Part shown: piece after piece, positions 13,022 to 23,333 of the stretch
Layout of the letters: every line of letters begins with the position of its first letter
Position numbering within the stretch: the stretch's first letter is position 1
NCBI RefSeq assembly: GCF_030272615.1
Contig: NC_081410.1
Location: 225,357,415-225,421,414, forward strand
Direction of reading: 5' to 3'
Length of the DNA stretch: 64,000 nt
Origin: Cryptomeria japonica
Taxonomy: Eukaryota > Streptophyta > Pinopsida > Cupressales > Cupressaceae
Notes under the pieces: model-generated
Told to the model about the DNA's origin: nothing
Seen by the model: the letters and a program-made list of their open reading frames with translations, nothing else
Database searches by the model: none
Translations under genes and position numbers: made by a program

Positions 13022-13498
13022 AAGTAGTAGAATTTCACAATGACACATCCTGTTTGCAATGAGTGATGTGACATTGATTCCATCATGAAGACAATCAAAC
13101 AATAGGTCAAACACAACATATAAACATCTCATCAAAAATATCCATGAAATAGGGTTAGTACATCAATTGTAACATCAAATACATAATAAATGCAAAACCA
13201 TCCATAATATCATCTAGCACATAATCAATGTAATTTCATCAATGTAAATAGAACATACAATCATCAAGTACATGAACACATAAGGAAATCCATCAAATAT
13301 CATGATCAATAATGATAACACCATCATTCATGAAATCATCAAAGTAGCATAAGTCCACGTAATCATAAAGCAACTGAAACATATGTCACAACCTAATCAT
13401 AATCCATTGCATCATCATCAAGAGTCTAAATAGGTCTAATAGGCCTAAATATGTCTATCAAGCATGAAATAAAAGTCTAGTTGAGGAGGGGCACTACA

Positions 13499-14104
13499 AT
13501 TATATTCAAACTCATTTCCTATCATTGCTTAATTATAACCATTCATTGACTAAGTATTTTCAACATTTCAAGGGAAATTATCATTTAGAATCACAATACA
13601 ACTTCATATAATTTATTATCATTTCATGTCACTAGAATGCAGATAAGGTAAGGGAGTAGCATCCTTTCAAATTCCATCCATTTGATCAAGCAAAACATTA
13701 CTTTTAAGCCACACAACTCCTAATCAAAGCTAAGACTTTTACCATACCAAACCAAATAAAGACACAATGGTATCATTTAAATTTCCTACATATGTAATGC
13801 ACCAATCTTTACTTCAATACATATATTATATCATGGTCTTTTAACCTATTACTTGTAAAAACTTCCTACATATTTTTAAAATATATTCTATCTAACCAAT
13901 TCTTCTTTTTAAAACAAAGTTCATGGATGCAATACCTCAATCTTAATCTTCAATGCAAATTTATTCCATCAAAGCTTATCTTCTAATGTATGCAAAGTTA
14001 CATTCATCATTGGTTATTAATTCCTTGTTACCAATAAACCCCCAAGCACTTGAATCTTATTCCCAAATAAAGAGAAGAGGACGGAAGGGCATTTCCAAAT
14101 AATC
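13499..14104 (-). mobile_element. Element R, copy B: internal segment, first part
   Basis: Homologous to copy A from about 1260. It starts immediately at the LTR terminus at 13498 with no polypurine tract, so copy B is internally shortened. It is cut by G1 at the target TAATC (14100-14104) and resumes at 27333. Confidence 0.65.
14100..14104 (+). repeat. G1 target-site duplication, left copy
   Basis: TAATC, repeated perfectly at 27328-27332. The uninterrupted copy A has ATAATCAATAAACTCAC at 1862, showing the pre-insertion site. Confidence 0.95.
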
Positions 14105-16400
14105 TGTGAGCCCTACCCTGACCCATCCTAGCATTTCAGTTATTTTCATATCAGACCTATTTTGGATACTATATTGTGATTCATTTTGGACATAGATTAT
14201 ATATGATCTCGTGTGGTGGATAACATTGATATGATTATGTCATTTACTTTGACTTGTAGTACTTCATTTTATATTAGAAATTGTGGTTGCATGCTTTATA
14301 AATGATTTAATTCTATGTTTATGAGGATGATGCCATTTAGAAGATGATTGTATGTGGATGTTATCAGATAATTGGATGCTTGATTTTATAATTAAAATTT
14401 TATGCGATGTTTGAATTGTATTCTTTTGATAATAGTATACGTGATTTTTTTGGAATTACTAATGTGCAAGTGAGATGTGCAGGAAAATTATCCATGTGAC
14501 CATGGAAATTATTCAGAGAATCAAGCCTAGGCCTATGTGCAATTGTGAAGCCAGGGGTTGTCTATTTGGAGAGACAACCCCTCGTTTGTAAATGTGTTTT
14601 AATTTGTAAATGTTATTTTTTGGTTGAGTGTTTATTTTGGAAATTTGTTTAAATTATAAATTTTTAAAAGAGACAATTGCCATGTGTGTATTAGTGATGT
14701 GCAATTCTTTTTGTAGTGTCACTTGACACATGTGTTGTAAGTTGAGTTGGAATTGTCATGTCTCTTTTTGAGGAATTTTTTCTACCAATGTTTATATTTT
14801 CAATTATCTTTGATGGTCCTAAGTAAACCTAAGATAGTGAGCCATTAGGAGGGTCAACTTAGAGTTGACCCGTAGGCAAACTTTGGGTGGACTTCCAAGG
14901 GGTTAAACTAACCCCTGGGGTCAAGTTTGGGGCATTTTTAGTGGGCCATATGATGTACCTATGGATGAAGGTCAAATTTGGTCATGTGTCCACTCCCTAG
15001 GACTTGTTTAACCTCCCCAAAAAGTGGGTTTCCCAAGTTGACCGAATTTCATCTTTAGAAGAGCCTTCCTTGGTTAGATAACCCACTTCATGAGTGTCAT
15101 TTCTTTTCCCCATTCTATTTCCCTTTTTTGAGGTGCCTTGGTTAGGGAGTGTGTAATGTTTTGGGAAGACCAACCAATGAGCATCCTTCACCCTTCCCAA
15201 GTGGGTTGAAAAGAGTGAGGTGTGGCTTCATAGGGAATAGTTTGGGAGGGAAAAGTTTGATCACCCACTCTCCATCTTTGGAGACTTAGAATCTTGAAGA
15301 GTTTTTGAAAGTTTAGGATAGGAAATTTTGGTTAAGTCTTGAGAAGGAAGAAGTTGTGGATTTGGGCAGCCCTACTACAAACTATCCTTTTAATCCCTTT
15401 GGCAGATTCAAGGTTGGTGGAATCACTATCTATGTATGTTGTAAATTTTGAAAGATTGTATGTTTGCATTTGTTTTCTCTCATTGTTGTTTTTATTTGTG
15501 TAGGAAGATGTTGAGTTTTTATATTTATTTTTTGGGCGTTTTCAAGGCCAAACTCACCCTTGGGAGGGTAGAGTGGCCTAGGGGTGAAGGGTTGTTTGAC
15601 AGCCTTAGAGTGAGAGGCTCGCTTTGGAAGAGAGTGTTTCTCAAGGGATTTTTGTGACCCTTGATTCATAGTGATTGTTTATGCATTGGGGGTCATAAGG
15701 GGAGATGTGTTGGCTTGTATGCCTTGGGGTTCATAAGGAATGGTTGGGACAAGTTTGGAACTTGTGGATGTGTTCTTGGTTGCCTTGCAATGGCAATGTG
15801 TTTCTCCTATTTTGCAGTTTTCTCCTCAAGGTACTTAGTCCACCTTCACCCCATTTAAAAATCACATTTGTGATGATGTTTAGCCTTGGGATGAGAATGT
15901 GAATGTTGTGTAGTTTGTCTTTCTTGTTTGTGTATTGCTTGTGTGTATCCCATTTAGGTCTTGGTTCTCCAAGCTTGGGGGTGGCTTCTAGTAAGCCTAG
16001 GTTGGGAGGTGAGCTTTCATGGTCACAACCTAAAAGCTTTTTATTGCAGGTTTTCTTGGAAAAGGAAGGAAAGAAAAGATAGGAGTTGATCCTATTGTTA
16101 TTTGTTTTAGTTGCAAAAATAATGTACTTATTTTGAAAGCCCTCATTTAGTAGAAATGAGAGGCTAAGTTGGGTATCTATCTATTTCTAAAGTTGACCAT
16201 GTTGTATTAAATGTATTCTTTAAACTATGTTCTATCTGAAATATGATGTATTCTTTATTTAGATTTTGACCTTACAAGAAATAAATGTAATAAAATTTGA
16301 AGTATGTTTTTTATAGTTTTTGAGATATTATTTATTTGTATTTCCTTCATGAAATGAAAGTTATTTCTTCATTTATAGCATATTGTAAACTGGAGGAAAT

Positions 16401-16778
16401 AAATAAAATATTAAAGCATAGATGTTAGTGAAAGAAAATAAACATTTATTTCTATCTATTGTTTCAAAATGCAAAATAAGGTAAATAGGTTTTAGTGTGA
16501 ATATTAATATTGCACTCAACATGTTGACTATGGATTAAATGATTTTAGACTACTTTAGTTGCTGCTGTAATAAATTTAATTCTGCATTTTCAAAATAAAA
16601 TATTAAAACATAGATGTTAGTGAAAGAAAATAAACATTTATTTCAATCTATTGTTTCAAAATGCAAAATAAGGTAAATAGGTTTTAGTGTGAATAATAAT
16701 ATTGCATTCAATATGTTGGCTATGGATTAAATGATTTTAGACTATTTTAGTTGCTGCTGTAATAAATTTAATTCTGCT
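16401..16778 (+). repeat. 192-bp tandem duplication in the G1 5' LTR
   Basis: Two adjacent copies, 16401-16592 and 16593-16778, each with ATAGATGTTAGTGAAAG and GTTGCTGCTGTAATAAATTT. The same duplication is in the 3' LTR at 25457-25834, so it predates insertion. Confidence 0.9.
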
Positions 16779-17144
16779 ATTTTTCTCTTTTGAAAATGCA
16801 TAAAATAAATCTAGAAAAATTAATCTAACTCTAAAGTTAACTATATGTCTTTTAAAGAGAAAGAAATACATTTATTTAAATCTGTTAGATTAAATATTCT
16901 GCGTTAAAGCTTTAAAAAAAAAAAAGACTTAGACATGAAAGAGAAATCTAGATATTCATATATATTTAAAAAATAGGGCGGGGTTAGTTTAAATGCCTTG
17001 TATTTAAACAAAATTCAAATATATGCATATATGGATTTCTATACTTTAAAATTATTGAAAAAGGAAATATTCATCAATTTAATGTTGCTAGTTTATTTAT
17101 TATGATAGTCATTATTTTATTATTTCCTGCATATAAAAAAAAAG

Positions 17145-17256
<112 letters not shown>

Positions 17257-17329
17257 ACATATTTATATATATTGTTTTTGAATTTAAAAAAAGGAAACAA
17301 AATATTAAAACAAAAAAAACACAGTGAAA

Positions 17330-17545
17330 ACCCTATCTCGAGGCCCCCGGAGTCGAAGCTCTCGTGGGCTGCCTCGAGCAGCTCAGGGCCCTCTGTGGGC
17401 CGAGGCCCACAGGGGCGCCGCTGTGGGCCGTGAACCGCAGTGGTGGCCCTCGGCGCCACTACGGGTGACACCCTCCATAAACCCGCCGCCCACCTTTACA
17501 CAGTCCACCGCCATTAAAACATGGCCTCTGCCATTGAATAAAATG
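17330..17545 (+). repeat. GC-rich block in the G1 5' LTR
   Basis: An island of high GC in AT-rich surroundings with repeated GTGGGCC/GGCCCAC words that could form stems. It is conserved in the 3' LTR at 26145-26400 with substitutions and a local insertion. Its role is unknown. Position inside the LTR would fit a regulatory or packaging element, but that is inference. Confidence 0.7.
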
Positions 17546-17870
17546 TAAACCCTGCATAACACACAATAAAATAAAATGTGAGACCAAAGAGCCCTAACCC
17601 ATATTTCGGGTTAGGGTTAGCCTTTGGGAGAAAAATAAGGATGGTTAGTCTAGCTTTTATAAATTTTTAATTAGGGTTAATATGTAAGTTTTATTATTAA
17701 AATAAATAAAATATGGGGGAAACCCTTTTCAAATTTGAAAAGGGTAAACCCCATATTTCTTTAGTCATGTGGATAAATGTTTTATTTTTAAGAGGGTTTT
17801 TAGTTTATTTGTATCTTATATTTTAATTCAAGTATTTCTATGTTTATATATATTTATATATGCTAATAAA

Positions 17871-17904
17871 CACACACACACACACACGTGTGTGTGTGTG
17901 TGTG
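17871..17904. repeat. 34-bp perfect (CA)n/(TG)n palindrome in the G1 5' LTR
   Basis: Seventeen bases of CA repeat are followed directly by their 17-base reverse complement of TG repeat. The 3' LTR has ACATATATTTGTATATATA at the corresponding place (near 26740), so the palindrome is specific to the 5' copy. Confidence 0.95.
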
Positions 17905-18467
17905 AAAGTTACATTCTTTTTGGAAATTTTATTAAGGAAAATAACTAAAAGACTTTTGTAAATATTTAGCCTGTAGGAGATTTATTTTAGTCAACATTAA
18001 ATTTGGTATTTTGGGAAATAAATTATTTTAGGCAATTTTTATTATTGATTTAGTTAACCCTATAGTCGAATCTAGTCGCATTATTTACATTTGCTTAAAT
18101 GATTATTAAATTTTATAATCTAAGTGCTAGCATTAATTTAACTATTCCTAGAGCATTTTAATATTATTTGAGATTATTAATATCTCTTGGCTATTTAGTT
18201 AGGGATTATTTGTTTAAATTAATTTATTAATTAATAGAGTAGTAATGATTTTTTTTGGAGAATTATTTCCGCATTTAATTATTATCGCATGCATGGTTAA
18301 ACTCATTAAATTAACTTTAGTAAACCACTCTTTTATTTCCAGAGTTAAACTATAGTTAAGACAAAACTTAATTGTTGCATCTTTATTATAGCGTATTTAG
18401 TTTTATTAGGATGTTTTTTTAAAAAATTGTTGTTCCGTTTTTGCCCAAAAGTTAGGGCATGAAATTT

Positions 18468-18483
18468 TGGTATCAGAGCAAGG
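18468..18483 (+). other. G1 primer-binding site
   Basis: TGGTATCAGAGCAAGG, beginning 3 bp after the 5' LTR. It is complementary to the 3' end of plant initiator-Met tRNA over TGGTATCAGAGC, the usual primer for chromoviruses. Confidence 0.92.
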
Positions 18484-19842
18484 TTTCCAACTTTAGGAAC
18501 CTTTCTCCATTACGTTTCACTTTAATTATATAAATTTTCTCCAAAATTATTTATTTATTTCATTTTATTTTATTTTATTATAAGGATGCCTCCGACTATG
18601 CAACAAACTCGCAAGTGTGGTAGGGGTCCTAGGTGTGCATGCATGGCACACAAAGATGTTGATAGGGAGGAATCAGTTCTGGAAAGGAACCCAGAGGCTC
18701 CTCCTGAACAACCGATTGACCCGAACTGAGATATCTTATTTTCTCTTCAAAACGTGATAGGGATAGTTTAGGATAGGCTTCCACCAGTAGATCTGCAGGC
18801 AGAAAACATGAATTCTGAGAGTCATAGATCAACAGTTAGGTAGCAGAGTAGGAGTCCACCTTCTAATCCCTTAGAGGGTTAGGCTGAGCATGAGCCTGAG
18901 TTCGTTCATCTACCCGGACCACCTCCAGTAACAGTGCTAGTATATTTTGAGAGAGCACGTCTTGATCCCGAGGATCTGATCAAAGAGGTTTTGCACCTCC
19001 AACCACCATCGTTTGGAGGATCTACCGATGGGGTAGAAGCTGAGGCTTGACTTTTGAGTCTGGATAGGTGCTTTGCATTGCATCCCTATGAGAGCAATCT
19101 AAAGGCAGGAGTAGCGGTTCACCTTTTGAGAGGAATGACTTCCACATAGTGGAGGCAAGAGGAGTACAAGTGTGGTATAGTTGCAGACACCCTCACATGG
19201 GAGATCTTTACAGAGAGATTCGAGGATAGGTACTTGTCAGAGCATTTTAGGCAGCGTAGGATCGATGAGTTCCATGACCTTCAACAGAAGGGTCTCTCAA
19301 TGACCCAATATGAGAGCAAGTTCTTTGAGCCCTTACCTTATGTAGACTACTTGAAGGACGAGAAGCTTCTCGTCAACTTATTTATCAGGGGATTGAATAC
19401 CAAAATAGCAGGATCGATGAGGATGGAAGCTCCAGGAAGCCTTCGAGTTTCTATGGAGAAGGACTTGATAGCAAAAGAGATTCATGGTAGGCCTCAGGAC
19501 ATGAGGGATTGGTTCCAAAACTAAAACACTGCACCATAGTCTTTTGGATTTCAGAAACCCCACTAGAAGGGTAACCACAAGAATTCATCAGGGTCCTTTA
19601 AACCCCCTCCTCCATAGCAGTCACAATAGAATTAGAGGCAGAAGCCTCCACAGGGATAGTGGGGCTTTAAGCCCAAGCAGTGGCATTCACAGGGACCTAG
19701 GTACGACCAGAGATCACAGGGTACTTACACACCTCCGACACAGACTCAACAGTCCTCCAGGGGTGGTTTTAGTGGTTCAAGCAGGACAGGAGGATAGGGA
19801 TTCTGTAGGCCACAGGGTGCAAAGTCCCAGACATGTGGTGCT

Positions 19843-19884
19843 TGCTTCACTTGTGGGGCCATGGGGCACATGGAGAGAGAGTGT
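19843..19884 (+). other. G1 nucleocapsid zinc knuckle
   Basis: CFTCGAMGHMEREC, an intact CX2CX4HX4C motif that binds RNA in retroelement nucleocapsids. Confidence 0.92.
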
Positions 19885-20029
19885 CCATAGGGTCAGATGG
19901 CAGGTAATCAGAGGATGGAAGGATTAGAGCCTACAGTTGGGGACATGGGTGAGTCCCATAGAGTCTTCACAGCGGTTGACAATCGCCAGGCAGAGCATCA
20001 AGCCACAGTCATAGAGGTCGCTGGTATGA

Positions 20030-20380
20030 TCAGAGGTAGCAATGTTTCTATCTTGTTTTATTCTAGAGCTACTGATTCTTTTATATCTCCATTGGTAGTG
20101 GAGCGTTGCAGGCTAGTGGCATCTAGGCAAGGTGTTAGTTGGGAAGTAGAGTTGGCTTCAGGATATAGAGTGTCTGTTGAGTAAGTGGTTAGGGGCTATC
20201 AACTTTAGATTGGGGGTACAACCACCTTAGTTGACCTTCGAGTCACACCTCTAGGATCTTATGGCATTGTTCTTGGCATGGATTGGCTATATGCCCACAG
20301 AGCCAAGATGGATTGTCACCAGAAGAGGATTGAGTATGTGGACGATTAGGGTACCTCCATAGTTATTTCAGAGATTAAGA
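20030..20380 (+). other. G1 aspartic protease region, active site mutated
   Basis: The usual LFDSGATHSF active-site segment reads LFYSRATDSF: the catalytic Asp is Tyr and the Gly is Arg. Downstream GIVLGMDWL is the conserved flap-side motif of Ty3/gypsy proteases. Two in-frame stops follow. The enzyme would be dead. Confidence 0.85.
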
Positions 20381-20559
20381 GGCTCGTGTCACTTCATATG
20401 ATTTCTGGTATGCAGCTTAAGCGGAGCATGTGAAAGGGATGTCAGTTGTTTGCTATCACCATCAGTGACAGAGAGGAAGAGAATGAGAATGAGCCTTCCC
20501 TAGATGATCATCCCATCCTTGAGGAGTTTGCATATGTGTTTCCTTCCGAGCTACCTGGT

Positions 20560-21445
20560 ATGCCACCTAGCAAAGAGATTGATTTCCACATAGATCTTGT
20601 ACCAGAAGCCGAGCCGATTTCGAGAGCACCATATAGGATGACCACAAATGAGCTTAATGAGCTCAAGATGCAGCTTGAGGAAATCTTAGAGAAGGGTCAG
20701 ATTCATCCTAGCGTCTCCCCTTGGGGTGCACCAGTCATCTTTGTGAAGAAGAAGGATGGGTCCCTTCGGTTATGTATGGATTACAGGTAGTTGAACAAAA
20801 TTACCATCAAGAACCATTATCCCTTGCCCAAGATCGATGATTTATTTGATCAGCTCCAGGGTGCTAAAGTGTTTTCCAAAATAGATATGAAGTCAGGGTA
20901 CCATCAGTTGAGGATTGTAGAGAGTGATATCCATACGACCACATTTTGTACCACATATGGCCACTATGAGTACACCGTGGTCCCATTCGGTCTTACGAAT
21001 GCTCCAACTGTATTAATGAGTCTCATGAATGGGGTATTCCGCACTTTCCTTGATCGGTTTGTGATTGTCTTCCTCGATGACATATTGATATATTCTCAGA
21101 ATGAGAAGGAGCACGAGGAACATTTGAGGCAGATATTACAATGCTTGAGGGATAATCAGTTATATGATAGTCTGTCAAAATGTGCATTCTTTAGGTTAGA
21201 GGTCAGATATTTAGGTCATGTTATATCCGGCGATGGGATCTCGGTTGACCCATCGAAGATCAGGGCTATTATGGATTGGCCAATGCCATCTAGTGTGACA
21301 GAGGTTAGGAGTTTCATGGGCCTAGTAGGGTACTACAGATGCTTCATTGAGGGGTTCTCTAGGGTTGCACATCCCATTACATCCCTTCAACAAAAGGGAA
21401 AGAAAATCGAGTGGACAAAAAGGTGTGAGAGGGCCTTTCAGGATC
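20560..21445 (+). other. G1 reverse transcriptase domain
   Basis: Ordered motifs: [26 protein letters not shown], a TAG stop at 20788, KIDLRSGYHQ-like [10 protein letters not shown], and VPFGLTNAP. The catalytic motif FLDD is at 21070-21081 with both Asp intact, followed by YLGHVIS and VGYYR. Apart from the stop the RT core is well preserved. Confidence 0.93.
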
Positions 21446-21454
21446 TGAAAAAGG

Positions 21455-21850
21455 GCACTCACTAGCGCACCTATTTTTATTGTGCCAAACCCCTCGGCTG
21501 ATTTCATGGTATGTGCAGATGCTTCCTTGGATGGATTAGGAGCAGTCCTTATGTAGGAGGGTCAAGTTATAGCTTATGAGTCTAGGAAACTTAAGACTCA
21601 CGAGCTTAACTAACCTACGCATGATCTTGAGCTTGCAATAGTAGTGCATGCACTTGTGAGGTGGAGACACTTCCTTTTGGGTCATCATTTCGAGCTTCAT
21701 TTAGATCACCAGAGCTTGCAGTACATCTTCACCTAGCCCAATCTTAATGCCCATCAGAGGAGATGGATGGAGTTTCTATGTGAGTATGATTTTGATGTTC
21801 ACTACATCAAGGGGAAGGAGAATGTAGTTGTAGATGCCTTGAGTAGGATA
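21455..21850 (+). other. G1 RNase H domain
   Basis: After the frameshift: CADASLDGLGAVL (first catalytic Asp), an AYESRKL motif, ELAIVVHAL (Glu), LDHQSL (Asp) and NVVVDALSR (final Asp). Stops (TAG or TAA) occur at three Gln-like positions. Confidence 0.85.
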
Positions 21851-22009
21851 CGTCATGAGATATACTCCATGACTATGGGCACATATTTGAGAGGTCGTAT
21901 ATTGCAGTAGCTTCCAGAGGATGAGTGGTATCTAGAGGTATGTCAGGTAGTGCGATCTTAGGAGGCACTGGAAGAGAGATATGCAGGCTATTCTTTAGAG
22001 TCTAATGGA

Positions 22010-22900
22010 CTACTATGCCATAGAGGGTGCATCTATGTACCTTCTTCTAGAGGATTGCATTATTTCATTATGTTAGAGGCTCATAGAGCTCCTTATGTAG
22101 CGCATCCCAGAGTTAAGAAGATGCATGTAGATTTGAGACAAATTTATCATTGGTCAAGTATGTGACAGTTCATTCCTGTACTAATAGTCGGATGCCTTGA
22201 GTGCCAGAGAGTCAAGGTGGAGCACCACCATCTAGGTGGGTTGCTCCAGTCTCATGCGATTCCAGAGTGGAAGTGGGATACTATATAAATGGACTTTGTC
22301 ATTGGTCTTCCTATGTCAACTCATTGTCATGATGCCATCATGGTGACAATTGACAAGCTGACCAAGGTAGCCCATCTGTCACCAGTCTGGACTACCTTCA
22401 AAGCACCAGTGGTGGCTCAGGTATTCTTGCGAGGTATCGTTAGACTTCATGGCATTCCATGTAAGATTATCTCAGACAGAGACTCCCTCTTTACTTCTTC
22501 CTTTTGGAAGGCATTACAAGTGACCATGGGTACCAAACTCAACTTCAGTACAACCTATCATCTAGAAATGGATGGTCAAACAAAGAGGGTAAATCAGGTG
22601 TTAGAGGACCTGCTCTGCATGTATGTCATGGATCATCAGACTAGATGGGAGGAGTACCTTCCTTTAGTAGAGTTTGCCTATAATAATTTTTAGGCTTTGT
22701 ATGTTAGACCTTGCAGGAAGCCTTTGAGTTGGGACTCTATTGAGGATAGAGTGGCCATAGGTCCTGAGATGGTTCCTGATATGGAGCAGCAGGTGATTCT
22801 AATTAGACAACACCTTAGAGAGGCACAAGATAGGTAGAAGAAGTATGTAAATGTGAAGAGGATAGACCGGAGCTTCATGGTTGGGGACAAAGTTTTTCTG
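22010..22900 (+). other. G1 integrase domain
   Basis: HHCC zinc region with VAHPRVKKMH and CLECQ, then the DDE core: MDFVIGLP (Asp), SDRDSLFTS (Asp) and DGQTKRVNQVLEDLL (Glu). It inserts cDNA into chromatin. Stops occur before MDFVIGLP and after AYNNF. Confidence 0.9.
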
Positions 22901-23323
22901 AGAGTGTGACCACATAAGAGTCCAATCCATTATGGAAAGGGTTCTAAGCTCACACCTCACTTTGTCAGACCATTTGAGATCCTTGTGAGGATAGGACCAG
23001 TTGCTTATCGCCTAGCTTTGCCACCTAGCCTGTCACGCATCCACGATGTGTTTCATGTATCAGTTCTGAGGAAGTATATTTATGATGAGTCTCATATTCT
23101 AGATTGGGATGCCTTGCAGGTGGAGTCAGATGGGTAGCTAGCTTTGGAGCCCATTCGCATTTTGGCTCGATGGACGTTGGCCCTTCAAGGTCAAGAGCTA
23201 GACCAGGTTAGGGTCCAGTGGGATTGCTATGACGAGGTTACAACATCATGGGAGGACGTAGCACATATGAGATCTCAGTACCCCCATCTTTTTGATGATC
23301 TCCAGGAGGAACCTCATGCCTAG
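22900..23323 (+). other. G1 integrase C-terminus and chromodomain-like region
   Basis: The GPF-like segment [28 protein letters not shown]-type wording (here [15 protein letters not shown]) and then EPIRILARWTL, VRVQWDCYDE and TSWED, matching the chromodomain tail of chromoviruses that guides insertion to heterochromatin. The EPIRIL and TSWE spacing fits the fold. Confidence 0.8.
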
Positions 23324-23333
23324 AGGGGGAGAG
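23322..23333 (+). other. G1 polypurine tract
   Basis: AGAGGGGGAGAG abutting the 3' LTR. It primes plus-strand synthesis. Confidence 0.93.

Larger units (their letters stand above)
2685..13498 (-). mobile_element. Element R: very long LTR, about 4.8 kb, with two nested insertions
   Basis: On the plus strand it starts TGTAATGCCC and ends GGGGCACTACA. On the minus strand this is TGTAGTGCCC...GGGCATTACA, a near-perfect terminal inverted repeat of the kind that bounds LTRs. The left terminus abuts a primer-binding site. The first 115 bp match 28154-28268, a second copy of the LTR end. Subtracting the solo LTR (4097-6413), LINE1 (8748-12447) and their target duplications leaves about 4.8 kb. The remaining parts (2685-4096, 6414-8747, 12448-13498) are AT-rich and hold no gene that I can support. 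No polypurine tract is visible beside the right terminus, where copy B begins directly. Confidence 0.6.
18586..23323 (+). pseudogene. gag-pol: G1 gag-pol polyprotein, single frame with many nonsense changes
   Basis: Translation from ATG 18586 keeps one frame to about 21450. A one-base gain in a G run (21451-21455) shifts it, and the new frame continues to TAG 23321. Domains: capsid region (about 18950-19520), CCHC zinc knuckle, protease, reverse transcriptase, RNase H, integrase, chromodomain-like tail. Well over fifteen in-frame stops are present, mainly TAG where family members have Gln (for example after MDYR at 20788 and in NNF*A at 22693). Most are explained by C to T or G to A transitions. 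The protein cannot be made as it stands. Confidence 0.92.

Noticed and set aside
15448-15902. Open frames repeated in both G1 LTRs (also 24657-24848) as an LTR-encoded protein
   Set aside because: The two LTRs do not keep the frame over the same length, and no start context or domain is shared. Identity is explained by LTR homology.
17871-17904. microRNA precursor hairpin
   Set aside because: The stem is a pure dinucleotide repeat and is absent from the sister LTR.
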